A DNA stretch of 39,848 nt from a virus: positions 1-39,848 of the IMG/VR virus record IMGVR_UViG_3300021373_001696; one strand, 5' to 3'. Below the pieces are notes generated by a model, which made no database searches, was not told the origin of the DNA, and saw only the letters and a program-made list of their open reading frames with translations. The first letter of the stretch is position 1, and the number at the start of each line of letters is the position of its first letter. Shown in pieces: positions 15,998 through 27,200 of this stretch. Made by a program: the position numbers and the translations under genes.

Positions 15998-16957
15998 ATG
16001 GACCCAATTACTTTATCGCTTATAGGATCTGCTGTAGGTCAGGGGATTCAAGCTCTTGGGCAAGGAAGCGCCGCCAAGAGAGAAAAAGAATTCTTTGAAG
16101 GCCTTCAGTCTTCTGGAGAAAAACAAGCAAAATCGCTAGAGAAGCAAAGAGCGGGTATGTACGGCATGGGTCCAACCATGCGTAAGTATCTGCAGTACGC
16201 CATGCAAGATCCTACTGCCGATTTTCAGAGACAAGAGGCGCAACGGCAGTCTGGCACAGCGATAGGTGCGCTGAAGGCTGGAGGGGCTAGAGCTCTCCTC
16301 GGTGGGCTTGGGGCTCAGCAGCAACAAGCTGCTTCCACAATGGCTCAAATCGGAGCTGATGAGTACGGAAGAAAGACTGGAGCTATGGCTAAGGTTGGTC
16401 AGATGGAAGAAAGACTAAGGCAAGAGCAGAGGGGAGACATAGGTAATGATCTTCTTATGGCTAGGCAGCAAGCTGCTCAGGGGCTTGCTGGGGCCTTTGG
16501 CGCTGAACAGGCAAGAAGGCAAGCGGGGACTGACTTTTTCTCTGGTCTGGCTAGTACGGCGGGACAAATAGCAGGGGCTGAGTTTGGAAAACCGACTGAA
16601 GCAGGAGACATATTCAGGTCCACTACAGGTGGCCTTTCTGATCTTGAAGCAAATAACCTATTGGCTAAATTCGGTTATGGATCAGGTATAGATGTTAGCG
16701 GTCTATCTAAGACTGTGGCTGGTCTGCCAGGGATTCAAGGCTACAAACCAAACGAGAATGGAGGTAAAGTAAAGAAGACTCCTGGGCAGTTCTCTCACAG
16801 AAAAAACCCGATAGACGTTATGCAAAACGGAGCTAAGATTGGTGAATTGACAGGAGGTGAATATGTACTCAACCCTGAGCAAGCAGCAGCTATTTCAAGG
16901 CAAAGCGACATCGCCCGAAAGCTGTTTAGGAAATTTGATAAAGAACAATCCGCATAA
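15998..16957 (+). CDS. Putative internal virion (cargo/ejection) protein
   Basis: 319 residues. The N-terminus is a small hydrophobic/Gly stretch (LSLIGSAVGQGIQALGQGS), then a long Ala/Gln/Gly-rich helical middle, as in ejection proteins. The C-terminal 80 residues carry a separate motif: GGKVKKTPGQFSHRKNPI followed by GELTGGEYVLNPEQAAAI, a recurring C-terminal module that I have seen in phage virion proteins. Position after the nozzle and before two larger internal proteins supports an inner-core or DNA-delivery role, comparable to T7 gp14. It overlaps the next gene by one base. Confidence 0.6.
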   Translation: MDPITLSLIGSAVGQGIQALGQGSAAKREKEFFEGLQSSGEKQAKSLEKQRAGMYGMGPTMRKYLQYAMQDPTADFQRQEAQRQSGTAIGALKAGGARALLGGLGAQQQQAASTMAQIGADEYGRKTGAMAKVGQMEERLRQEQRGDIGNDLLMARQQAAQGLAGAFGAEQARRQAGTDFFSGLASTAGQIAGAEFGKPTEAGDIFRSTTGGLSDLEANNLLAKFGYGSGIDVSGLSKTVAGLPGIQGYKPNENGGKVKKTPGQFSHRKNPIDVMQNGAKIGELTGGEYVLNPEQAAAISRQSDIARKLFRKFDKEQSA

Positions 16958-18228
16958 TGCTATACGGAGCCGTAAATGTACCGCAAAGGAAAGAGCCTCA
17001 GAAATATTTTGAGGACATCCAAAAGCAGCTGAAGGAAGCTCAGATTCTCAAGGAGGCTGATAAAGCCCAAGAAGAGGCGGCTAAAGCTGGTATGGGGGCG
17101 GTTCCTCTTGTGTCGTCGGCGAAGATGTTCGACTCTCACGCAAAAGCATGGAAAAAAGCAGCGGAACAGCTTAGGTCTGAAAAGGACAAGTACATGGAGA
17201 CTGCTGAAGGCAGGGAGAAGTACACGCAGCTACTCAACGAGTTGAACTTTGGAATTCAAGAGTCTGAGGCATACTTCAAGGAGGCAAGCCCTGAGCTTGA
17301 AGCAAACCTCAATATTGCTAGGTCTGGCCAAAACCTTGACCAGTGGGAAAAGCAAGGCCAAAAAGACAGTCACGACTTAGCCTACTATGAGGACGTTCTT
17401 AACGATCTTGACTCTGACAAGTTTGCTGTAAGTATTCAGGACGGACATTTTGTCTTGGATGACGGCACAGGGCCTAAATCCATAGAAGATCCCAGCTTGA
17501 TGGACTTCTCTATTGTAAAACCAGCTTTGGTCATGACTGATCCCGTAGACCCTAAAGACTGGTGGGTTAGATCTCACGACGACAGGATGTACGAGGATAG
17601 AGAGGAGGCCAAGCAATGGACTAGAGCTACAGTAGGACAGTCTCAGAGAGGGAACCTGGATGTGGCTAGGTGGTGGGTTAGCAGCGGTAAGGCTCCAGAA
17701 GGTATGACTGCAGAAGAAGTAGTAAACGAAGCGGGAAGGATGGATGAAGCGCTAAATGCCTACGCAGAAGACGCTGTCCCCGAAGGGTGGTCTAAGGAAG
17801 ACCCTAATGAAAACGCCGAACCTACAGCAGAAGAGAAAAAGAAGACTAGATTCAATAAGAGCCTTGACGAAATAATAACTAATGTTTCAAACCCTAACGC
17901 CTCTGTGTCGCCACCAGCGGCACCTGGCCCTCCTACTCCAGATCAGGCTACATATGAGTTTCCTTCACAAGATTACGTCACAATAGACACTTCTGCGTGG
18001 GGGGATGAAGCCATGAAAGACTCTGATGGGAAGATCATAAGTATTTCTATTACTGGTATAAAGCATGATGCTCTAAGTAGTGATATTGAACTTATGACAA
18101 ACGTTGGGCCAATACAGGTGACCCCAGGGACTCCTGTATATAAAAGCATAAAATTAAACATAGACAGAGCTGAGGGCGAAGGGGCTTTTGAGAGGATTTT
18201 TGATTCTCTATATGCTGCTACACACTAA
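16957..18228 (+). CDS. Putative internal virion protein, helical
   Basis: 423 residues. The first 130 residues are highly charged, Ala/Glu/Lys-rich helix. The middle has a Trp-rich stretch (DPKDWWVRSHDDRMYED). A Pro-rich linker (SPPAAPGPPTP, about residues 318-328) precedes a small C-terminal beta-rich domain. No enzyme motif is visible. Sandwiched between the ejection-like protein and the giant protein, it is likely part of the same internal assembly. Coupled by TAATG to the upstream gene. Confidence 0.6.
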   Translation: MLYGAVNVPQRKEPQKYFEDIQKQLKEAQILKEADKAQEEAAKAGMGAVPLVSSAKMFDSHAKAWKKAAEQLRSEKDKYMETAEGREKYTQLLNELNFGIQESEAYFKEASPELEANLNIARSGQNLDQWEKQGQKDSHDLAYYEDVLNDLDSDKFAVSIQDGHFVLDDGTGPKSIEDPSLMDFSIVKPALVMTDPVDPKDWWVRSHDDRMYEDREEAKQWTRATVGQSQRGNLDVARWWVSSGKAPEGMTAEEVVNEAGRMDEALNAYAEDAVPEGWSKEDPNENAEPTAEEKKKTRFNKSLDEIITNVSNPNASVSPPAAPGPPTPDQATYEFPSQDYVTIDTSAWGDEAMKDSDGKIISISITGIKHDALSSDIELMTNVGPIQVTPGTPVYKSIKLNIDRAEGEGAFERIFDSLYAATH

Positions 18229-18239
18229 GCCCATTTCAT

Positions 18240-18247
18240 TATCTTTG
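18240..18247 (+). promoter_or_regulatory. -7 box before giant protein gene
   Basis: TATCTTTG matches TAnnTTTG, 12 nt after the previous stop and 20 nt before the ATG at 18268. Its leader contains AAAAAGGTG, one of few SD-like strings in the window. Confidence 0.6.
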
Positions 18248-18267
18248 CTTTTACAAGCAAAAAGGTG

Positions 18268-21200
18268 ATGGGAGAAGACTATAACGCTGTTATTGAAGAC
18301 TTCAGGTCTAGAGGAAAGTCCGATGAATATATAGCCAACGTTCTAATGTACGACCCCAAGTACAAATTAGATCCAAACAAGGCAAGGGCGCTTTTAAATC
18401 TAGACTCAAAAAAAAAAGAACAAGGAGGAAACCCGTTTACTATTTCGTCGTCTATTTCTTCGGATATCGTCTTGGCTTCACCTTCGGAGTTGACAGAGAG
18501 GACACAAAACCCCGTATCTGAAGCTTTATCACCCTCTATCAAAGAAGAGGACCTCTCCCCTCAGATTAAGCAGTGGAGAAACTACAACATTTCAGAAGGT
18601 CTTCATAGTGAGGTCAACATGTATGACACTGAAGACATGCAAAGTGCGTATGTCACTGACGCTGTCGATTGGTCTCTCGAAAATAACGTATTTGACGGGG
18701 AGCTCACCAGGGAAGATATACTGGGTGGCAATGATCAAAAAGACATTACTGCGGAGCAGACGAAAAACATCAGGTCAGCGATGTCGGCTTACGATGATCA
18801 CTTGAAGTCACAAGGAGACATAGACATTACTGAAAAGCAGATTTCAAAAAGAGAAATGGACGCTAAGTCGCTGTCCATTATAAAGACGTACTCTAAGAAG
18901 ATGGAGGAGGACTACAAGTCCACCCATAAGACTTTGATGTCTCAGAATGAAGAGTATAGAAAAGCTATTGAAGAAGCAGAAGAGAAGTTTAAGAAAGGAG
19001 AGCTGACTGAAAGAGGTTATCGAACTGCCACAAACAGGGCGTTTCAAATTCACGCTGAAGACTACTGGAAGGAAAGGTTTAATGAATACACGGAAGAGAT
19101 TGTTAATTCTCTTCCAGAAGACCTAAGAGATGACGGAAGCTTTCTTGAGGACCTGTCAGAAGACATATACGAAAAGTCAAACAGGAGCCTAAGGCTTGAC
19201 CTTGACGGAGACAACGTATATAATGAGGGGATACCAGTTTTAAGTCAGGTTGGCGACTTTCTGTTGGGCACTGCAGCAACACTAGTTGACATTGCAGGAC
19301 CCACTTTGGCTGTTGCTGGTGGAAGCGGTGTTCCTGCCATTCCAACCAGTATCGGCAGGAGGATGCTTTATGATGCTCAAAAAGAACTTTCAGAATATCT
19401 GAGGAGCAACATAACAGATTACCAGGACTACGAATATTTTTCTGTGGACGAGGACGAGGGCCTGTTTAATCACATTGCTCACGGACTGGGGGACGTTACT
19501 CGCGCTACGAGTCAGGTTATACCTTACGCTGCGCTCGCTTACGGTGGTCCTGTGGGACTCAGTATACTAGGTGTTACGGGAGCTATAAATACGTTTTCAG
19601 ACAGCTATTATTCAGATGTAGACAGGGTTGCAGAGGGTCTTGATCCTGTTTTTGACCCCGACAGCTCTCTAGACAATACGTCAAGATTGGGGATGAGCGC
19701 ATCTATCGGTGCAATACAGGCGTATGGTGGAAAAATACTTGGCGGAATTGCAGGAAGGGCTGTAGGACAAGCTGGCTCAAGCGCAGTAACAAACAGTATA
19801 GTAAGAGGTTTAATGGGGGGAGCAGGTAAGGCCGCTACAAAGACAAGGGCTCTTAAAGCGTATCTTCTCGCTCAAGGCATCGACGCTGTCGGCGAAGGAA
19901 TCGAGGAGGTCGTAGAAAACGCGGTGCAGACGGCCTTTGAATCTGGCCTTGGAGACAGCGATGTAACTTGGAACGAGTTTGTTTCTGAAACACAGTATGC
20001 GTTCGCCGAGGGGATTAAAGGAAGTGCTGGTATAGGTGGTGCTGGATTGGCTCTTGGTAGGGGGGCTAGATCTGGAAACGCCATACTTAACGGCGATGTG
20101 TCGCTCATAACAGGGCCTCAAGCGGCTACTCATTCAGTTGCCGACCCCAGTTCTTCTGAAGTGGAAGTCGATGGTGAATCTCCATTGATACAAGGCAAAG
20201 ACAAAGAGTCTTATGAAAAAAGCTCAGGAGAAATTGAGAAGCACAGAAGAGAAAACGAAAAAAGGTATAGGGTCATAAAACTCAGGTATCCAGAGGCGTT
20301 CGATAAGATAGCCCGAATGGACGCTATGTTGGCCTCTAAAGCAAATAAAGCTGGCGCAATATTCTCTAAGTACGGAGAGGGGGATGCCGTTTCTGAAGAA
20401 GATCAGGCGGCACTGACTCAAATTGAAAAGGAGTTTAAACAACTTATAGAACAAAGAGCAAAGCTGTATAACTCATTTAAGGGCGAATCACTCGAACTAA
20501 CCAATCAAGAGGCAAGAAACGTAGACAAAGCAAGAATAAACAGGAAGGTTAAGGACATTGATGATGAGGTAAGACTCCTAGAAGAGTCCCTTGCTGAGCA
20601 AGATGAACTTTTAGGCACTACCGCTGCCGATCCTGACGTAAGAAACCAAATAGAGTCAGACCTAGAAAGAGCTAAGGCAAAAAGAGAAAGGGTACAAGAG
20701 CTTTCTAATGAAGTAGATAGGGCTACGGCTGAGGTAGAAAGCGCTGCTGATCAGATGGGAGGGGAGTCAACTGACGCATCAGCGGCAGAGATGAAAGCAG
20801 CAGAAGAAGCTAAAGCAGTAGCTGAGCAAGAACTGCTTAACTATCTGGGTGTTAAGGGAGAAGGTCTTGGATTATCTACAGAAAAAGCAGATGACCAGAA
20901 GGCTCCAGTAAGCAGAAAGGGCCAGGTTGAAAGCCACTCTAAGAACGGAGGAAGCACCTTCTCTCTTGACGGCAAAGACATGTCAGGCCAGCCAAAAGCA
21001 AGCGTAAGCATATTCCCCGAAAGGACTAAGCTTGTAGAAGGGGAAAGTGTAACAGAAGAAGACATTGATTCTTTCGTTGAAGAAAACAAAGACTTGTTCG
21101 AAGGCAACGAAGATGTGCTTACTGTAGGTACGTGGTATGATTCTGAATCAGGAAAAACATATATAGATGTTATCACTGTAACAGACAAAGAGTCAGCCGT

Positions 21201-24200
21201 AGAGCTTGGAAGACAGTACAATCAAAAGGCTGTATGGGATCTGGAGTTTTCTAAAGAAATTGACACTGAGGGTACAGGGGAGGCTCAAGAAGGAGCTAAG
21301 CCTGAGGCGGAAAGGGTAGCTGACATAAGGTCCATAATAGGAAAGGAGGTTGAAGCCGAGGCTGAGGCTGAGGCCGAAGCCAAAGACCAAGCGCCCGAAC
21401 AAACCACTGAGGAAGCGCCTAAAGAAACAGAAGAGAGGGGAATTGTGGGTCAGTTTACGGATCACACCCCATCCAAAGACGGTACGTTTGGGGTGATCCC
21501 TAAAGGCTCTCTTAGCGTTGGCATGGCTAGGTTCCTTAACGGGAAGGTGGTGAGGACTATATCCAATATGATTGCTGATGGACGTCCTGTTAAGATAAGA
21601 ATTCACGACACGGTTGAATCAGCAAATAAAGCCTGGGGCAGAGGCTTAAAGGAAGGAGAGGGTGTTCGAGGGTTTAAGGCAACACAAGAGAACGGAGAGA
21701 TTGTAATACACGTAAATCCTCAGTATATAGCTGAGACATCAGAAAACTCAACGAAAGCGTTTGAGGCCGTTATTCTTGAAGAGCTTCAGCACGGTATGCT
21801 CGGCCCGACAATAAACACTCTTTTTAAGACAGACAGGAAGGCCGCAGAAAAACTCCTCAGCGACCTTATGGCTCTTGCGCCAAAAGAAGTGCGGGAGCTC
21901 GCGGAAAGAAAAAGAAGGCGTTACAGGGAGTATTACAAGAGAGAAACAAAAAAGTCGGATGATGAGATTGAAATGATCGCTCACGAAGAGGCGGTATTTG
22001 AAATAACATCTAGGCTGGCTCCGATGCTTAACGGCATGGAGGTAAAAGCCAAAAAGAATCTCTTGGATAAGATCCGAGTGATCTTTAATCAAATGTACAA
22101 GGCCATAAACGCGCCTAAACAATTCACTATCACGGATGTAACAAGTGCAGAACAACTTGTTCAGGCCATGGGGCTCATGTCCAGGTATGGTACAGGAATA
22201 AAACTTTCTGCGGATGGAAAGGTCGAAAGTGGGACAGAATCAGACAGGGCATCGATCAAAGGCAAAAGACCCGTAAGAGTTGTGTCGCTGCCAGAAGACG
22301 GGAAGTTTACTGTCTCATACAATATGCCTACGTATGGAAGAGGTGCAACAGATGGGATTATGGTGGGGAGTAGAGTTCAGGAGCAAGAGTTCAACGGAAA
22401 ATGGCACTTTATAAACTGGTGGAAAAGGGCTACAAGAATGGGTGAGCTGCCGTATGGAAGTTGGCAGATTGATCTTGGTAACGGACCGCAGCCTTTTGAC
22501 GCAGATGCAATGAAGAAGTGGAGTATGTCTCCTCCAAAAAGGAGAAAGACGTATTCGGAGCAAAGAAGGGAAGAAAGAGACGCCCTTTTTGATGAGTCTA
22601 ATGCTATTAGAGACCTACTAATAAATGAATTTGGTAGGCTGCATAATCCAATGCAGAAAAAACTAAAGAGCGTAACAACAGAGCTTTTCGGAGAGGAGTT
22701 GGTAAAAGATGTCATGCGCCAGAGCTCAGACGGAAAAAGTATTAACACCCTTGATCTCACTATAGAGCAACTCTCTCAGATTAGACTAAAGATAGAAGAG
22801 GACTTTGGGCTGAGAAAGCCTGAGGACGGGGATCAAATGTCTAGCGACAGGGCATCACTTGATATTAACAAAGAGGCGCACAAAAAGGGAGATCCGATAC
22901 AAAGGGCTAAAACCATTGGAGAACTAGCAAAAAAAGTTTCGTGCGGAGGGGTTGTATTCACCTGTAATATATCCGAGGCGCAGATGATTAGAAACGATCT
23001 TATGACACAGATCTCTAAGTCTGTTTCTGGCGCTGATCGGAAGCCCTCAAGCATTGCGGCAGACATACTCCCCCTAATACAGTTTCACCTGGGTGATAGA
23101 CTAAGTCGTACTGGCAAGGATATAAGAACGATAGATCAAGAAATAAAAGGGGTTTACGACAAGGTTTCCGATTATATGGAAAGTGTTCATGGGGACATTC
23201 TACCAGAAAACCACAGGGATCACTTTGGAATCTTTGCTGCTATACTCGCCGTGACTTCTAACGGAGCTACGGCAGAGTCCAATTTAGATGTAGCTATAAG
23301 AATATACGATTCATACATATACGGTATATCTCAGGGGTTGAAGCCATCTGAGGCTGTAAGTAAGACTGTCCTTGACGGAATAGAAGCCGCCAATCCAGAG
23401 ATTATAATTAATAAGGGGGACATAAACAAACAAAGGGCAGGATCTATAAGAGCGTCCCTTGAGCGGGTTTTTGCTGATGCTGACAGATACTATAAGGACG
23501 GCAAGTTTGATTCCGAGGCTATGGCCAAGAGGTACGGAAGAAAGAAAACAAACAAAGACGCCATTCAATCTAGATTTATACTTGGTGCCTCTGACGCGGC
23601 TAAGACTGGTGAGCATGCCGCTGGAATGATGGGGAGGGGTGAGCGAGCATACTTGGAGAGTGAGCGATGGGTGAGGAGATTTATGCACGTGTTTCAAGGT
23701 AAGTTCACTCCTCTTTCTGGAGATACCGTGATAAGACCTGAAGCCATAAGCGCTGCCGAGTCTCTTGCTGAAGAGGCTGGAGTAACAGATCAGGAAATCA
23801 ATAAGATCCTGGAAGAAAAGTATGGTGTAAAAGAAGGGGACTATGGGTTTACACACAGGGGTGCACGCGCTGTTGCAGCCATGAAAGCTATAAGAGCCAG
23901 AGGTAAAGGTAAGTTTTCTAAGAGGGCAAGTAAAGCTACATGGACTCTCCTAGGAAGGGACAGCATTTTTGACGATGGCGGCTCTAACCTTGAAGTAAAC
24001 GATGCTCTTTCTAGAAAGACCATGGAAGAGCTGGTTAAAATGCTGAACAGAACCACTGGTAGAGGGGAGCCTAAGTGGAATGCCTACTCTTTGCAGCAAT
24101 CTATCTGGGAAATAATGCAGGAAGAAATGGGGGCGTACAGAGACGGAGAGTACGCTTTGGTTTCTTACGGAGATCTTATCGAATCCGCTATAGAAAGGGT

Positions 24201-27200
24201 AAGTGAGGAAGGTCTTGGTTCTGTGAACATGGAGATAGAGATGGGGGAGGGAGACGTGATCAAGGGTATTAATAACTCAGGCGATCTTTCTAGCGACCGT
24301 GCCTCTATGCTTTTTGACCCTATTGATCTCGGACCAGGTAAAGACGTAGTAAACTCTAATGAATCCCCACTCTATAGAGCTAGGAGTATTGAGGAGGTAG
24401 GAATGGTTAAAGTCGGTCCAGACAACTACAGGCCAATGACCGATAAAATGGTATCAGAAGCCCTGAAGACCGACAAGCGCTCTGTTCAAATAATGAACGA
24501 GAGAAACGAGATTGAAGAAGGGAAAAAGGTAGCTGTTAGACTAAACCTAAACGTTAAAAAGAACACTGGGGTCCCAGTACAGACGGTTCACGATAAGTCT
24601 GCTACAGGAAAGGCCCTAAGGTACTCTGGCGCTGTAACCCTGAATAACGTAGAACTTGCTGTAAATCAAGGAGCTAGAGAAAAGATTGTGACCTTCCAGG
24701 AAAATAAATTTCCTATGGCGGCGGTCCAAGGAGAGTTTGTTTCAGACGGGGTTTCCGTTAGCGACCTTGACGGAGTTAAGGCTACGTTTAATCCGTTCAG
24801 GGAACACTTGTTTGTGGACGCTTCAGGAAGGGCCATCAAGTCTGCTGAACAGGCTACTGTAATTGGCAACACTGTTCTGCTCAGGGGTAAGATTACATAC
24901 TTTAGCATGAACGACCCTATCCTTCAGAGGGGTAAGGTCGAATCCCCTAAGGGCAAAGCCAAGCGACTACTGAGGGGCGATAAGTATGAACAGGCCCTGA
25001 AAAGATTCAAGTCTTATGCCGAGGGTGCGCTGGGCATGGAGTTTAAGAACAGAGCAGAGCTGGAGCTTGCTTACGATGGTATGCAAGTGGGATCTAAAGT
25101 TGCCCTTGCGGAATCTGAAGTCGCAGACAACATGGCTAACGCGGCTGACAGAGCAAGTATATCTAGCTACCTCGACAAGCAAAAGATGAGGCAAGCAGCA
25201 AGAAAGCAAGCCAACACATTCTTAAATACCACGAGGCAAGCAATTTTAGACAACCCAGAGAATTACATATCTCCTCAAAACATAGGTAAAATAAAAAATC
25301 AGCTTCAAGACGTTACCGACCAAGAGTTGATTGAGTACCTAACTGACGAATCAATAGGGCGGCTGTCACAGAAAAATGATGACATAGGGGTTCTTGCTGG
25401 ATCTGAGTTGATACGAAGGGCTGTAGCTAGGGGAGAGATGGACAGAGTGCCATCTATTGTAGCTGAGTTAGCTGCCGTAGGCACCACGGCGGGTAGGATA
25501 CTTCGTCACTTCAGGGAACTTAAATCTAGCGGACCTGCTGGTCTTGCGGCTATTATTGAATCTGCGGTATCTAACAACGGAAACTCTCTGTCTGAACAGC
25601 AGAAGATTGAACTTCAAAAGATTACTTCTGACCTTTTTGGTCAGCAAGCTAAAGTGGAGGATTTGATGCGAAGGGCTGTTGGGGGAGAGGAGGTAGACGC
25701 AGAGCTCAAGGAGGCCGTAGAGGCCATGAAAAACACTGAGCGTAAACTCGATACGTTTGCAAACAACTACATAGAGAAAGACTGGGGGTCTCTGTTTGGG
25801 CAACTTGTTCAGGGCAACCTGCTTACCACTATGTCTCAGGTGTTTAACGTAGCTGCAAACATGGTCAACGCCGCTGGTCATATTGCTGTTGACTTGTTCT
25901 CGCTTCCTTTTGAGGCGGCAATGACAAAAATTGGCACAGCGATGGGTAAAGACATTCAGCCTAGAAGAAGGCCAAGTTTGATGGCTTACGTATACGGGGT
26001 GAGAAAGTTTGGATTAGGGTTTGTAGAAGCAGCAGATCAGGTTGTCACTGGCCAAGATAAGGAGCTGTCGGAATGGAGGGTATCCAGGGGCCTTGCTCCG
26101 TTTAGATCACTAAAGGCTGCTTTTCAAAAGGATCTTCCTTTAGGGCCTGACGGTCAGGGAAGTCTTGGCCAACGCCGAAAGCTTTTTGTTCAGGGTACTC
26201 TTGGGATTCCAGCTGAGACAATGTTTAGGTTGCTGTCTCTTGGAGACATACCGTTCAGAAGGTTTGCCGAAGGAATAGACCTGTATCAAGCTGGAAAGGC
26301 TATGGGACTAGAAGGAGAGTCTCTTAAAAGGTTCCTGAAGTACCCCACTAGAAAGGAACTTGAAAGGGCAAAGAGAGAGGGCAGGAAGCTTACCTTCCAA
26401 GAGGAAACTGCGGCAAGTAAAAACGTAAACAGCATAGTAAGCGCACTGGAAGGTATTGTGGCGAGAGGAGTAGAGCCGTTAGGAATCAACGGAGACAGCT
26501 TCGCAAAAGCCTTGTTTAAAGTGATTCTTCCTTTCCGATCTACACCAGCTAACATCCTGTATGAGACGTTTACCTGGGTTAATCCTTATGTAGGAACTGT
26601 ACGAATGGCCTCCGAACTGAAGAGAGGTGATGTCGAAGAGAGTTCAAAAACTCTTGCTAAAATGATGATCGGTTCGGTCACAATGGAGGCAGCAATAATG
26701 CTTATTAGCGAAGGAATTATATCTGGACCAGTACAGTGGGACGAAGACGAGGAGAAGAATATGGCTTACGACATTTTCCCGCCAAGCAGTGTAAACGTAT
26801 CGGCCTTGAGGAGACTGATGGAAGGAGGGGACACGGCTCACCAAGTAGACGATTACTTTGTTAGGTATGACAAGCTCGGAATGATCGGGGCAATAATGTC
26901 TACTGCCGTCCAGTCTGTTGACTCCGAATCAATAAAGGAAAGGAACTACAGTTCTCCCGTTCAGTTTGCCGCTCACACCGTATCAGACTTCTTCGGGGCT
27001 GGTTCTATGTCGGCTATATCAGCCATGATGGAGCAAAGCTTTGTGCAAGGCCTAAACGGGTTCCTGAAGGTATTGATGGGAGATAACGTAGAAAGGGATC
27101 TGGAGAACTTCTTGACTACGATGTTCAAGGCAGGTAGCGCAGCACTCCTTCCGAATCAGTTGAATGCATTTTACAGGGCTGAAAGGGATTATCTCCCAGA

